The notes beneath the pieces are model-generated. The model was not told the origin of the DNA. It was given only the letters and a program-made list of their open reading frames with translations, and ran no database searches. The translations under genes were made by a program, and so were the position numbers. From Corynebacterium hansenii (GTDB lineage Bacteria > Actinomycetota > Actinomycetes > Mycobacteriales > Mycobacteriaceae): a DNA stretch of 64,000 nt. The DNA lies in assembly GCF_030408795.1 (NCBI RefSeq), contig NZ_CP047211.1, positions 3,034,018 through 3,098,017 on the forward strand. Direction: 5' to 3'. This document shows, in pieces, positions 22,096 to 31,434 of the stretch. Every line of letters begins with the position of its first letter. Position 1 is the first letter of the stretch.

Positions 22096-23628
22096 CTAGT
22101 GCTCGTGGGCCATGTTGACGAAGCGCGAGTACCGCAGCTGGTTGGCCACGGTGACGGTGCCGATCGGGCCGCCGCGGTGCTTGGCCAGGATGATGTCGGA
22201 CTCGCCGGCCCGCTCGTGCTCGAGCTCCTGGGAGTCGGGGCGGTAGAGCAGCATGACCATGTCGGCGTCCTGCTCGAGCGAACCCGATTCGCGGAGGTCG
22301 GCGACCTGGGGCTTCTTGTCCGTGCGCGCTTCCGGCCCGCGGTTGAGCTGCGAGATGGCGATCAGCGGCACGTCGAGCTCCTTGGCCAGCAGCTTCAGCT
22401 GGCGCGAGAACTCCGAGACCTCCTGCTGGCGGGATTCGACGCGCTTGCCGGAGGACATCAGCTGCAGGTAGTCGAGCACGATCAGGTCGAGGTCGTGCTT
22501 CTGCTTCAGCTGCCGGGCCTTCGCGCGGATCTCCATCATGGTCAGGTTCGGCGAGTCGTCGATGAACAGCGGCGCCTCGCGGATCTGCTCCGTGCGCTCC
22601 ACGAGCTTGTTCCAGTCGCCCGGCTCCATGTTTCCGGAGCGCAGCTTGGACAGGTCGATCTCCGTCTCCGCCGACAGCAGGCGCATCATGATCTCGATCT
22701 TCGACATTTCCAGCGAGAAGATCACGCTGGTCTTGCCATGCTGGATGGACGCCGACCGCATGAAGTCCAGGGCGATGGTCGACTTTCCGACGCCGGGGCG
22801 CGCCGCGATGATGATCATCTGCCCGCCGTGCAGTCCGTTGGTCAGTTCGTCCAAGCGGTGGAAACCGGTGGGCACGCCCTGCGCCAGGCCGCCCTGCTGC
22901 GAGATCAGGTCGATCTCCTCCAGCGCCGGGTCCATGAGTTCGGACATCGACGAGTAGTCCGCCTTCTCCGAGTCGCGGCCGACGCCGAAGACGATCTGCT
23001 GCGCCTGGTCGACGAGCACCTCCGGCTCCGAGTCCTCCGCCCCGGCGTACCCCAACTGCACGATCTGCGTGCCGGCCTCGACCAGGCGGCGGATGGTGGC
23101 CTTCTCGGCGACGATCTTGGCGTAGTAGTGCGCGTTCGCCGCGGTGGGCACCATCGCCACGAGCGTGTGCAGGTACGGCGCCCCGCCGACGCGCTCGAGG
23201 TCTCCCAGCCGGTCCAGGCGCCCGGCCACCAGAATCGGGTCCACTTCCGACGATTCGCCGTACAGGTGGAGGATCGCCTCGTAGATGGCCTGGTGCGCGG
23301 GCCGGTAGAAGTCCTCCGGCTTGAGCAGCTCGTAGACGTCGGCGATGACGGTGGGGCTCAGCAGCATGCCGCCCAGGACGCCCTGCTCCGCCTCGATGTT
23401 GTGCGGCGGCTGGCGGCCGAAATCGACTCCCCGCGAAACCTGCTCGCCGCGCAACCGGTCGCCGTTGCCGCGGCCCCTGCGGTTGAAGCCTCCCGAGCCT
23501 CCCCCGCTTTCCGACGGCCCGGCGCCCGAGTATCCGCCGTCGAAGCTCCCGGACTCCGGGGGCGGGGGCACGTCGTCGTACGACGCCGCAAATGCCGCGC
23601 CCTCCATCGGTTCCCGTGGCTGGCTCAT
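22096..23628 (-). CDS. dnaB: Replicative DNA helicase DnaB
   Basis: Hexameric 5'-3' helicase of the replisome. The DnaB N-terminal domain starts at QPPHNIEAEQGVLGGML (about residue 72). The RecA-like domain carries Walker A RPGVGKST, Walker B DLIVLDYLQLM, and the conserved DLRESGSLEQDADMV. The first 70 residues are a Gly/Ser/Pro-rich extension. It is 510 residues with no intein, unlike several mycobacterial DnaB proteins. ATG 23628 was chosen because AAGGCGG precedes it; an upstream in-frame start at 23697 is possible. DnaA-box-like sequences lie about 150-430 bp upstream. Confidence 0.96.
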   Translation of the reverse strand: MSQPREPMEGAAFAASYDDVPPPPESGSFDGGYSGAGPSESGGGSGGFNRRGRGNGDRLRGEQVSRGVDFGRQPPHNIEAEQGVLGGMLLSPTVIADVYELLKPEDFYRPAHQAIYEAILHLYGESSEVDPILVAGRLDRLGDLERVGGAPYLHTLVAMVPTAANAHYYAKIVAEKATIRRLVEAGTQIVQLGYAGAEDSEPEVLVDQAQQIVFGVGRDSEKADYSSMSELMDPALEEIDLISQQGGLAQGVPTGFHRLDELTNGLHGGQMIIIAARPGVGKSTIALDFMRSASIQHGKTSVIFSLEMSKIEIMMRLLSAETEIDLSKLRSGNMEPGDWNKLVERTEQIREAPLFIDDSPNLTMMEIRAKARQLKQKHDLDLIVLDYLQLMSSGKRVESRQQEVSEFSRQLKLLAKELDVPLIAISQLNRGPEARTDKKPQVADLRESGSLEQDADMVMLLYRPDSQELEHERAGESDIILAKHRGGPIGTVTVANQLRYSRFVNMAHEH

Positions 23629-23774
23629 GTCCGCCGCCTTCCCTTCCGTGAGCTGTCGTCCCGCGGGTCCGGCTGACCCGGGTCCAGGTTCCGCCACAGG
23701 CTACCCCGCGGCCCGGATCGGAACCTCATCCGCGGGCGTTCGAACGCGCCGCCCGGGTGCGGTTCCCCACAGAG

Positions 23775-23795
23775 TTATCCACAGGAGCTGTGGAT
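23775..23795. promoter_or_regulatory. DnaA box pair upstream of dnaB
   Basis: TTATCCACA (23775-23783) is a perfect consensus DnaA box. Three bases after its inverted extension a reverse near-copy TGTGGATgg (23789-23797) follows, making an inverted pair. It sits about 150 bp before the dnaB start, inside the gene-free 23629-24236 stretch, where I see no other gene. Confidence 0.7.
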
Positions 23796-24054
23796 GGATC
23801 TGGGGACGAAGTGTGAACGAAACATGAATGCCCAGGAGATTATGTGGAGCAACTCCGAAGCCCCACGCGACGCCGAACCCGGTGACCAGCACAAACCAGT
23901 ATTTCCGCTGGTCACGAACCTATTCCGAGAAAAAGTCCGGTGGCGGGGGTAGCCAACGGGCGACATTCGGACCCCCTGCGCGCCACCCGGACCTCATCTG
24001 CGGTTCACTTTCGGGCGGGCTGACGGTGGTGTCCTGCGGAAACTCCCCAACAGT

Positions 24055-24063
24055 TTTTCCACA
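24055..24063 (+). promoter_or_regulatory. Second DnaA-box-like site upstream of dnaB
   Basis: TTTTCCACA fits the degenerate DnaA consensus TTWTNCACA. It lies about 280 bp from the box pair at 23775, in the same gene-free stretch between dnaB and rplI. Confidence 0.45.
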
Positions 24064-24151
24064 AGCCCGGCAACCCCCTCCCGCAACCCCTCCCCCCTCA
24101 TGTTCAAGCGGAACTCGAAGGTTGGGCCCCCGGCGCACCCGAGAGACACCT

Positions 24152-24183
24152 CCGGCCCCTCCCGAGGGATCGGGAGGGGCCGG
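24152..24183 (-). terminator. Hairpin downstream of rplI
   Basis: A 13-bp perfect stem (CCGGCCCCTCCCG with CGGGAGGGGCCGG) has a 6-nt loop and lies about 55 bp past the L9 stop. There is no clear T-run on the minus strand, so it may be a weak terminator or a processing structure separating rplI from dnaB. Confidence 0.55.
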
Positions 24184-24236
24184 GGTGCGCTGTTGTCATT
24201 GGGCCGGTGTGACCGGCCGCCGTCATGGGCCGCGGT

Positions 24237-24689
24237 TTAGGCGGCGACGACCTCCACGGAAACATGCGCGGTGATCTGCGGGTGCAGCGCGATGTCAACG
24301 GTGTGCTTGCCGGTGGCCTTGATCTGGCCGGCGGAGAGCTGCACGGCGCGCTTGTCGATGGCCTGGCCGGACGCCTTGCGGACCGCGTCCGCGACGTCGG
24401 CGGCGGTGACCGAACCGAACAGCTTGCCCGTCTCGGACGCCTTCACGGCGACGGAAACGTTCTCGAGCGCGTCGAGCTTGTCCTTGACCTCGCGAGCGTG
24501 GTCGAGGTCCCGGATCTCACGGGCCTCCTGGGCACGGCGAATGCCCTCGATCTGCTTCTCAGCACCACGGGTGGCCACGATGGCCAGACCGCGGGGAAGC
24601 AGGTAGTTACGTCCGTAGCCGGCCTTGACCTCGACGATGTCACCGGGGACACCGAGCTTGTCGACGGCGGCGGTGAGGATCAGCTTCAT
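24237..24689 (-). CDS. rplI: 50S ribosomal protein L9
   Basis: 150-residue L9. It begins [19 protein letters not shown] with the conserved [13 protein letters not shown] (residues 24-36), then a long connecting helix ([18 protein letters not shown]) and the C-terminal domain ending HVSVEVVAA. It is third in the rpsF-ssb-rplI order. No S18 gene lies in this operon, unlike mycobacteria where rpsR intervenes. Confidence 0.97.
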   Translation of the reverse strand: MKLILTAAVDKLGVPGDIVEVKAGYGRNYLLPRGLAIVATRGAEKQIEGIRRAQEAREIRDLDHAREVKDKLDALENVSVAVKASETGKLFGSVTAADVADAVRKASGQAIDKRAVQLSAGQIKATGKHTVDIALHPQITAHVSVEVVAA

Positions 24690-24749
24690 GATCCCTGCCT
24701 TTCGCTGGATATTTCTAACGTCGGATTTGTGTGATCGCGTGGGACCGGA

Positions 24750-25346
24750 TCAGAACGGCGGCTCGTCGCCGCCACCGAAGTCGCCGGACTGGGGAGCGGA
24801 GTTCCACGGGTCCTCGGCCGGCTGTCCGCCGCCGAAGCCCTGGTTTCCTCCGCGGCCGCCCTGGCCGCCGAAATTGCCCTGGTTCTGGCCGCCGCCCTGG
24901 TTTCCGCCGCCGAAGCCGCGTCCACCCTGGTTGCCGCCGCCGAAGCCCTGGCCTCCGCCGCCGCCCTGGCCGCCGGAGCGGGGGTTGCGGGTGACCTGGG
25001 CCGAAGCGAACTTGAGGGACGGGCCGACTTCGTCGACCTCGATCTCGTAGACCGTGCGGCGCTCGCCCTCGCGGGTCTCGTAGCTCCGCTGGCGCAAACG
25101 GCCCTGCACGATGACGCGCATGCCCTTGCTCAGGGTCTCCATCACGTTCTCCGCCGCTTCGCGCCAGATGTTGCAGGTCAGGAACAGAGCTTCCTGGTCC
25201 TCCCACTGGCCCGAGTCGCGGTTGAAGGCGCGCGGCGTGGACGCCACGCGGAAGTTGGCCACGGCCGCACCCGACGGGGTGTAGCGCAGCTCCGGATCGG
25301 CGACGACGTTGCCGACCAGCGTGATGGGGGTCTCTCCCTGTGCCAT
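24750..25346 (-). CDS. ssb: Single-stranded DNA-binding protein
   Basis: 198-residue SSB. An OB-fold over about residues 5-118 ([57 protein letters not shown]) is followed by a Gly/Gln/Asn-rich flexible tail. The acidic tip is GDEPPF, the protein-interaction hook used to recruit replication and repair partners. GAGGAGCGAAC precedes the ATG. It lies between rpsF (100-bp gap) and rplI. Confidence 0.97.
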   Translation of the reverse strand: MAQGETPITLVGNVVADPELRYTPSGAAVANFRVASTPRAFNRDSGQWEDQEALFLTCNIWREAAENVMETLSKGMRVIVQGRLRQRSYETREGERRTVYEIEVDEVGPSLKFASAQVTRNPRSGGQGGGGGQGFGGGNQGGRGFGGGNQGGGQNQGNFGGQGGRGGNQGFGGGQPAEDPWNSAPQSGDFGGGDEPPF

Positions 25347-25445
25347 GTTCGCTCCTCTTCGGATTGGGCGATGTTCATCGGTGACGGGCTTTTACGCCCG
25401 CCATCCTACGGTCCCGTGCGGACCCCGGAGGGCCCGGCGGGAAAA

Positions 25446-25733
25446 CTAGCGATCGCCCCGCAGCACCTTGGTGCGCAGGATGGAGTCGTTCAGGTTGAGA
25501 CGACGGTCGAGCTCCAGCACGGCGGCCGGCTCGCACTTGAGGTCGAGGACGACGTAGATGCCCTCTTCCTTCTTCTCGATGGGGTACGCCAGGTGGCGCT
25601 TGCCCCAGATGTCCACCTTCTCGACCTCGCCCTTTTCCTTGCGGACGATGTCGAGGTACTTCTCCAGGGACGGGCCGACGGTGCGTTCATCCAGCGACGG
25701 ATCGAGGATGATCATGACTTCGTAGTGACGCAC
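25446..25733 (-). CDS. rpsF: 30S ribosomal protein S6
   Basis: 95-residue S6: [40 protein letters not shown] and [18 protein letters not shown] 25733 gives the family's usual start (M-RHYEVM). AGGAGGTG lies about 11 nt upstream, and two earlier in-frame starts (25742 ATG, 25745 GTG) lie almost on top of that RBS, so they are less likely. It is the first gene of the rpsF-ssb-rplI group. Confidence 0.95.
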   Translation of the reverse strand: MRHYEVMIILDPSLDERTVGPSLEKYLDIVRKEKGEVEKVDIWGKRHLAYPIEKKEEGIYVVLDLKCEPAAVLELDRRLNLNDSILRTKVLRGDR

Positions 25734-25989
25734 GGACCTCATCACCTCCTATGGTCTAGTTCTTCGTGTTTCGGCCACGGGGAGCGTTCGACGGAGGGAG
25801 GCGCCGCGGGTCTGTCCGCGGTGCTCGCCGCATCCGACCTCCGCGTGGCAGGAGGGTCGTTGCGTCAGGCAACCTGGTCAGGGTAGCCCATGGGAAAGCC
25901 CCGCACATAATCGCTCGTGCGGGGCCGGGGGCCATTCGGCGCCGGTGCTCTGCGGAGGCCGGCGCCATGCGGGGGTTGGCTCTCTGCGG

Positions 25990-26040
25990 GGGCCGGTGCT
26001 TTACGGGAGCCGGTGCTTTACGGGAGCCGCTGCTTTGCGA
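25990..26040. repeat. Three 17-bp tandem repeats
   Basis: Units at 25990-26006, 26007-26023 and 26024-26040 share the core AGCCGGTGCTTTACGG. The first two differ at one position and the third at three. More diverged copies extend leftwards to about 25930. They lie in the 340-bp gap between rpsF and the small membrane protein gene, where no other feature is evident. Confidence 0.8.
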
Positions 26041-26088
26041 CGGGCGGCGCGCAACCGCCCGACCCGCCGCGACCGCAGCGGCGCCCGA

Positions 26089-26286
26089 TCACTCTCCCGT
26101 CGCCGCGTGGAAGAGGGCGATGATCACGGGGACGATCGTCGCCAAGAAGAATGCGCCGATCACGAGCCCCCACACGCGGCTCTGCGGCCACTTGTACATG
26201 AAGCCGTAGAAGGCAGCGCCGAAGAGAAGGAATCCCGCGAAGACGCTCGCCATCGTGAGGATCAGCATGCCGCTCAATTCATCCAC
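26089..26286 (-). CDS. Small two-helix membrane protein
   Basis: Unrecognised 65-residue protein with two hydrophobic helices (about residues 7-28 and 38-58) joined by a short polar loop (MYKWPQSRVW). The GTG start at 26286 has no clear RBS; ATG at 26268 would give a 59-residue form. It lies in the same direction between the PBP gene and rpsF, a position where corynebacteria often have short membrane proteins. Codon use is consistent with a real gene. Confidence 0.65.
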   Translation of the reverse strand: MDELSGMLILTMASVFAGFLLFGAAFYGFMYKWPQSRVWGLVIGAFFLATIVPVIIALFHAATGE

Positions 26287-26359
26287 CCGTTCGTGTCGTC
26301 GGCCCGTCGGTCGGGCCGGGGTAAGTATCGGCCGCCGGTCGGCGGCCCCAATGAATGTC

Positions 26360-26393
26360 GAAGGGCCGCCGGCGAGAATTCCGGCGGCCCTTC
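26360..26393 (-). terminator. Hairpin downstream of the PBP gene
   Basis: A perfect 13-bp stem, GAAGGGCCGCCGG (26360-26372) with CCGGCGGCCCTTC (26381-26393), has an 8-nt loop and starts about 45 bp past the PBP stop. T-content after it is low. Confidence 0.6.
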
Positions 26394-26439
26394 CCCGGGG
26401 CCGGTTCAGTCCGTCCCGGGTGTGGCTCGGTACAGCGGC

Positions 26440-28941
26440 TCAGTTGTTTCCGGGGGCCGGTTCGGGAGCGGGGCCGGGCGCGGGCTGCGGCACGGGCTCG
26501 TTGCCCCCGCCGCCTCCGCCGCCGCCGTTGCCGCCTCCGCCGCCACCGCCCGGTCCGCCTCCGTCACCAGGGCGGGGGAAAGGGAGCAGATCACCGATTC
26601 CACCGCCCGGCGGCGGGATCTCGGGAAGCTCGGGCAGGGCCGGCGAGGACTCCTCGGAGCTCTCCTCGTTCGAGTTCTCGTCCCGGCCCGGACCGGCCGG
26701 CGGGGCATTGCCGCTCCACGCCGGGGCACCGGCGACGCCGTTGACGGGCTTGGGCTGCGAGAAGTTCTCCCAGTTCTGGTTCACCAGCGCGTTGTCCATG
26801 GTGAACTTCCACAGATCCGACGGGGTGTTCGCGCCCCACATCACGCCGCCGTAGGCGTTGTACAGGGCGGAGCCGTCGACGTTGCCCACCCACACGGCGG
26901 TGGACAGCTGCGGCGTCGCGCCGATCATCCACGCGTCCTTGTTCAGGCCGGTGTCGCCCAGCTGGGTGGTGCCGGTCTTGGCGGCCGACGGGCGGCCGCC
27001 CGCCAGGGCGTGGTTGTTGAACGAGGCGATGGGCTTCATCGCGTCGATGACGTTGGTGGCCACGGCCTCCGAGACCCGGCGCTCGCCGTCCTTCTTCTCG
27101 CGCTCGAAGAGCACCTCGCCGTTGACGGTCTCGACCTTCTCCACGAAGTGGGTCTGCTGGTAGACGCCGTCGTTGGCCAGGGTGCCCAGGCCGACCGCCA
27201 TGTCGATCGGGCGGCTCTGGTACTGGCCCAGGGCGATGCCGTCGAGCGACTGGCCGTTTTCCTCGACCAGGGTGCGCTCGATGCCCGGCAGGGACTCGGC
27301 GACGCCCAGGCGGTGCGCCATCTTGGCGGTGTCCGTCGGGCCGTTGGCCAGGTCGCGCTGCAGGCGGATGAACGGCGTGTTCAGCGACTGCTTCAGCGAC
27401 TCGGAGATCGGGCAGACGCCGCAGGACGCGCCGCCGGCGTTCTGCATGGTCACCGGACCGGACTGGACCGGCGCCGACGAGTACTGCGCCGACAGCGGGA
27501 TGTCCTGGTCCAGGGCCGCGGCGAGCGCGAAGATCTTGAACGTCGAACCGGTCTGCAGGCCCGAGTTGGCGTAATCCCAGCCGTTCGGGTCGTTGCCTCC
27601 GTAGTAGGCGCGGACGGCGCCGGTCTTCGGCTCGACCGAGACGATCGCGGCGCGCAGGTCGTCGGAGAACATGTAGTTGTCCACCGCGTTGAGCGCCGCC
27701 TTCTGGGCCTCCGGGTCGATGGTGGTGGTCACGCGCAGGCCGAGGGTGTTGACCTCCTGCTCGGTGATGCCCTCGCGGTCGAGCTCGGCGAGGACCTGCG
27801 ACTTGATCATCGCGGCTGGGCCGGGCTCCGGCGCCTGCTGCGGGACCAGCGCGGGATCGAGCGTCTCGGGGTACGTCTGGGCGTTGCGGTCGGCCTGGGT
27901 GAGCACGCCCATGTCGACCATGCCGTCCAGCACGTAGTTCCAGCGCTGCTCGGCCTCGGCGCGGTTCGTCCACGGGTCCAGCGCCGACGGGCGCTGGATG
28001 GACGCGGCGAGCACGGCGGCGTCGGCGGCGGTGAGGTCCTCGACCTTCTTGCCGAAGTACGCCTCGGCGGCCGCGGCGATGCCGTAGCCGTTGCGGCCGA
28101 AGTAGATGGTGTTCAGGTACGCCTCGAGGATCTCGTCCTTCGACCATTCGCGCGCCATCTTCGCCGACATGACCAGTTCCTTGGCCTTTCGGGTGACGGT
28201 GCGCTCGTTGCCGACGACGGCGTTCTTGACGTACTGCTGGGTGATCGTCGAACCGCCGCCCGCGGAGGGGTTGCCGGTGACGACGCCCCACGCGGCGCGC
28301 GCGTAGCCGCTCAGCGAGAAGCCGGGGTTCGTGTAGAACTCGCGGTCCTCCGCGGCGAGCACCGCGTTGCGGACGACCGACGGCACGTCCTGCAGGTTCA
28401 CGGCGCGGCGGTTGCCGGCCTCCGGAACGATGCGGGCGATCTCGTTGTCGCCGGTCTTGTCGTAGATCACCGCGATCTGGTCGTTGCGCAGATCTTCGGG
28501 TTCCGGGACGTCGGTCGCCATGTAGGCGATGCCGAAGATCGCGACGGGGAACAGGATGATGAGCACGGCGGCGACTCCCAGCCATGCCCAGATGCCCCGG
28601 CGGCGGCCGCCCTTTTCCTCCACGTCTCCGTCGTCCTCCAGGTCATCGTCGATGCGGTCCCCGGCGTCGTACTCGTCCGCGTCGTAGTCATCGGGGCCGT
28701 ATTCATCGGGGGCGTACTTGCCGTCCCCGGCGAAGGCATCGTCCTTCGACGGGCCGCCGGCGCGACGGCCGCCGTTTCGTCCGAGGCGGTGCTCGCCGGA
28801 CGCGCCGGCGGCACCCGCGCCGGTGGCGCCGGTCGCCCCGTCACGCCCGGCGCCGGAGGCGGACTCGACGTCCCACCATTCGCCGCCGGCGGACCCGGGG
28901 TCACCGGGTCCGCTCGCGTTGTCTCGAGGATCCTTGCTCAC
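26440..28941 (-). CDS. Bifunctional class A penicillin-binding protein
   Basis: Peptidoglycan glycosyltransferase/transpeptidase of 833 residues. A 115-residue acidic cytoplasmic region (DEYGPDDYDADEYDAGD) is followed by one TM helix (about 117-141). The GT51 domain (about 165-340) has the catalytic Glu in LAAEDREFYTNPGF and GGSTITQQYVKN. The transpeptidase domain has S-x-x-K STFK, S-x-N SLN and KTGTTQLGDTG. The last 110 residues are Pro/Gly-rich, probably wall-spanning. In GT51 the usual His of EDxxFxxHxG is Asn here. GTG 28941 follows GGAGAGAG. It corresponds in context to the corynebacterial PBP near malR and ino1. Confidence 0.95.
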   Translation of the reverse strand: MSKDPRDNASGPGDPGSAGGEWWDVESASGAGRDGATGATGAGAAGASGEHRLGRNGGRRAGGPSKDDAFAGDGKYAPDEYGPDDYDADEYDAGDRIDDDLEDDGDVEEKGGRRRGIWAWLGVAAVLIILFPVAIFGIAYMATDVPEPEDLRNDQIAVIYDKTGDNEIARIVPEAGNRRAVNLQDVPSVVRNAVLAAEDREFYTNPGFSLSGYARAAWGVVTGNPSAGGGSTITQQYVKNAVVGNERTVTRKAKELVMSAKMAREWSKDEILEAYLNTIYFGRNGYGIAAAAEAYFGKKVEDLTAADAAVLAASIQRPSALDPWTNRAEAEQRWNYVLDGMVDMGVLTQADRNAQTYPETLDPALVPQQAPEPGPAAMIKSQVLAELDREGITEQEVNTLGLRVTTTIDPEAQKAALNAVDNYMFSDDLRAAIVSVEPKTGAVRAYYGGNDPNGWDYANSGLQTGSTFKIFALAAALDQDIPLSAQYSSAPVQSGPVTMQNAGGASCGVCPISESLKQSLNTPFIRLQRDLANGPTDTAKMAHRLGVAESLPGIERTLVEENGQSLDGIALGQYQSRPIDMAVGLGTLANDGVYQQTHFVEKVETVNGEVLFEREKKDGERRVSEAVATNVIDAMKPIASFNNHALAGGRPSAAKTGTTQLGDTGLNKDAWMIGATPQLSTAVWVGNVDGSALYNAYGGVMWGANTPSDLWKFTMDNALVNQNWENFSQPKPVNGVAGAPAWSGNAPPAGPGRDENSNEESSEESSPALPELPEIPPPGGGIGDLLPFPRPGDGGGPGGGGGGGNGGGGGGGGNEPVPQPAPGPAPEPAPGNN

Positions 28942-28967
28942 GGGCTCTCTCCAAATCGGTTATTGCT

Positions 28968-29339
28968 TCATTCTGCGTCGGCCGTCTCCGCCGTCGCCGT
29001 GCGAACCCTGAAGTTCCACCGGCAATCGGGGCAAACCTCCACCGTCTGCACGGTGCACGGTCCACGCTCGGCCACCAAATGGGCAAGTTCGGCGGCCCCG
29101 CACGCGGTGCCGGAACGATGCCCCAGGTTCTCTCCGAAAACCCAGGATACGAGTCGGAGGTCCCCATTGCGACAAAGCGGGCACTTCGCCCCGGCGGGGA
29201 CCCCGTGGAATCGCGCGGCCGCGACGAGCCGCGGATCGGCGTCCCGCAGCTTCCTCGCGGACACCTCCCCGCTCCGCCAGCGCGCCAGCTCCGCGTTGCG
29301 GGCCAGCGTGTGGTCGACCTCATCGCGCCACCTGATCAC
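28968..29339 (-). CDS. DUF5318 family zinc-ribbon-like protein
   Basis: 123-residue actinobacterial protein of unknown function. Two Cys pairs (KCPLC near residue 53, VCPDC near 103) suggest a zinc ribbon. The N-terminal helix region RWRDEVDHTLARNAEL and the segment RLVAAARFHGVP are family features. It lies immediately upstream of the PBP gene on the same strand, an order conserved with mycobacteria, so a link to cell-wall synthesis is plausible but unproven. GTG 29339 is preceded by TACCCT at leaderless spacing. Confidence 0.8.
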   Translation of the reverse strand: MIRWRDEVDHTLARNAELARWRSGEVSARKLRDADPRLVAAARFHGVPAGAKCPLCRNGDLRLVSWVFGENLGHRSGTACGAAELAHLVAERGPCTVQTVEVCPDCRWNFRVRTATAETADAE

Positions 29340-29517
29340 GCGGTCAGGGTAGCAGGCACCCCCAGGGCACCACCCCCGCTTTATCGGTTCACCTTCGCCC
29401 CCACCCGTTTCCGAATGCGGTTGGGGAATGGAATGGGTATAGCGTCAGCACATTGGGGTACGGCCCGCAACACCCGCCGCGCCCGCACCGGAAGTCGAAT
29501 CAAGGAGACCGCATTTC

Positions 29518-30600
29518 ATGAGTTCCGTTCGCGTTGCAATCGTCGGCGTCGGCAACTGCGCCTCGTCGCTCGTCCAGGGCGTGGAGTTCTACCGCGACGC
29601 CAAGGCGGGTGACGACGTCCCCGGCCTGATGCACGTGCAGTTCGGCGACTACCACGTTTCCGACGTCAAGTTCGTCGCCGCGTTCGACGTCGACGACAAG
29701 AAGGTGGGCAAGGACCTGTCCGAGGCCATCAACGCCTCCGAAAACTGCACCATCAAGATCGCGGACGTCCCGACCCTCGGCGTCGAGGTCCAGCGCGGCC
29801 CGACGCTCGACGGCATCGGCAAGTACTACGCGGAGACCATCGACGAGTCGGCCAAGGAGCCGGTCGACGTGGTGCAGGCGCTGAAGGACGCCGAGGTCGA
29901 CGTCCTCGTCTCCTACCTGCCGGTGGGCTCGGACCAGGCCGACAAGTTCTACGCCCAGTGCGCCATCGACGCCGGCGTGGCCTTCGTCAACGCCCTGCCC
30001 GTCTTCATCGCCTCCGACCCGGAGTGGGCCAAGAAGTTCGAGGACGCCGGCGTCCCGATCGTCGGCGACGACATCAAGTCCCAGGTCGGCGCCACCATCA
30101 CCCACCGCGTCATGGCCAAGCTGTTCGAGGACCGCGGCGTGCGCCTGGAGCGCACCCTGCAGCTCAACGTCGGCGGCAACATGGACTTCAAGAACATGCT
30201 CGAGCGCGAGCGCCTGGAGTCCAAGAAGATCTCCAAGACCCAGGCCGTCACGTCGAACCTGACCGGCCCGCTGGCCGGCCTCATCGACGACCGCAACGTC
30301 CACATCGGCCCGTCGGACTGGATCGACTGGCTCGACGACCGCAAGTGGGCGTACGTCCGCCTGGAGGGCAAGGCCTTCGGCGAGGTGCCGCTGAACCTGG
30401 AGTACAAGCTCGAGGTGTGGGACTCGCCTAACTCGGCCGGCATCATCATCGACGCGCTGCGCGCCGCGAAGATCGCGAAGGACCGCGGCATCGGCGGCCC
30501 GATCCTCCCGGCTTCCGCGTACCTGATGAAGTCCCCGCCGAAGCAGATGGGCGACGACGCCGCGCGCGCCGAACTGGAGAAGTTCATCTCGGGCGAGTAG
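29518..30600 (+). CDS. ino1: Inositol-3-phosphate synthase
   Basis: Converts glucose-6-phosphate to 1L-myo-inositol-1-phosphate using NAD. This is the first step for phosphatidylinositol, mannosylated lipids and mycothiol. 360 residues of the short actinobacterial type: NAD-binding [18 protein letters not shown] at the N-terminus, then [13 protein letters not shown] and the conserved catalytic stretch [26 protein letters not shown] lies 10 nt before the ATG. A TATAGC at 29438 is a possible -10. The upstream region is where an inositol-responsive repressor would act in C. glutamicum, but no operator could be defined by eye. Confidence 0.96.
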   Translation: MSSVRVAIVGVGNCASSLVQGVEFYRDAKAGDDVPGLMHVQFGDYHVSDVKFVAAFDVDDKKVGKDLSEAINASENCTIKIADVPTLGVEVQRGPTLDGIGKYYAETIDESAKEPVDVVQALKDAEVDVLVSYLPVGSDQADKFYAQCAIDAGVAFVNALPVFIASDPEWAKKFEDAGVPIVGDDIKSQVGATITHRVMAKLFEDRGVRLERTLQLNVGGNMDFKNMLERERLESKKISKTQAVTSNLTGPLAGLIDDRNVHIGPSDWIDWLDDRKWAYVRLEGKAFGEVPLNLEYKLEVWDSPNSAGIIIDALRAAKIAKDRGIGGPILPASAYLMKSPPKQMGDDAARAELEKFISGE

Positions 30601-30639
30601 CCCGCCGAAGCGACCGCGCCGCGCCGCCACGGCCATGCA

Positions 30640-30685
30640 GAGTGCGTTACGCCCTCCTTTAGGGTGTAACGCACTCGTGCTTTTT
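30640..30685 (+). terminator. Rho-independent terminator of ino1
   Basis: A 16-bp stem, GAGTGCGTTACGCCCT (30640-30655) with AGGGTGTAACGCACTC (30661-30676), has one G-U pair, a 5-nt loop, and is followed by GTGCTTTTT. Confidence 0.92.
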
Positions 30686-30852
30686 CACCCCCGGTTTTTC
30701 ATTCGAATCACGGCTGACGAAACCGTCGTAAAGCCCTGAACAGCAACGATGCTGCAGCCCCTCCGCGCAACCCTGTGTTTTTCATAATAACTAGCGGTTC
30801 ATGACTATTTTGCACTGGGAATGACGGCCGCCCTTTGACTACGATTGCGCCC

Positions 30853-31344
30853 ATGACCGAAACGAAGCAGGCTGCGGCCGCCGCAGCCGGAGCGATGACC
30901 CCGCTGGGCCTGGCCAAGGAAATTCGCCCCCTGCTGACCCGGGCCGAGCTGCTCTACAGCCGGCGCTCCGAAGAGTCGCAGCTGAGCCGAGCGCAGCTTT
31001 CCATCATGATGACGCTCGACGCCCTCGGCCCGTGCCGCATCAACCAGCTGGCGCAGGCGGAGGCCATCCGCATGCCCACCGCATCCAACGCCGTCCACCA
31101 CCTCGAGGACGCCGGCATGGTCGAACGCGTCCGCGACACCCAGGACCGCCGCGGCGTCCGGGTCGAATTGACCGATAAGGGCCGCTCGGAGCTGCACCGC
31201 GTCTCCAACGAGCGCGACGAGCAGATGGCGAACATGTTCGCGGCCCTCTCGCCCGAGGAGCTGGAAGTCGGCGCGCAGCTGGTGCCCATTCTCAAGCGCA
31301 TCCTGCAGACGTACGGGGAGGACCGGGCGGCGGCCGCGGAGTAG
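30853..31344 (+). CDS. MarR-family transcriptional regulator (MalR-like)
   Basis: 163-residue winged-helix regulator. The helix-turn-helix region is INQLAQAEAIRMPTASNAVH, followed by the wing DTQDRRGVRVELTDKG. Its place between ino1 and a universal stress gene, co-directional with the latter, matches the malR-uspA arrangement of C. glutamicum, where MalR controls envelope and stress genes. That equivalence is inference. ATG 30853 is preceded by TACGAT at 30839, consistent with a leaderless transcript. The 250-bp gap upstream holds the ino1 terminator and AT-rich DNA (ATAATAAC), the likely promoter/operator zone. Confidence 0.85.
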   Translation: MTETKQAAAAAAGAMTPLGLAKEIRPLLTRAELLYSRRSEESQLSRAQLSIMMTLDALGPCRINQLAQAEAIRMPTASNAVHHLEDAGMVERVRDTQDRRGVRVELTDKGRSELHRVSNERDEQMANMFAALSPEELEVGAQLVPILKRILQTYGEDRAAAAE

Positions 31345-31434
31345 AAGGCGGCTAGGCTGGTCGGTGCGACGTTGACGTGCGCCGATCGGGCGCCCGAACC
31401 CCGCCGCGTTCCGGCACAGCCCCAGGAGGATCGC

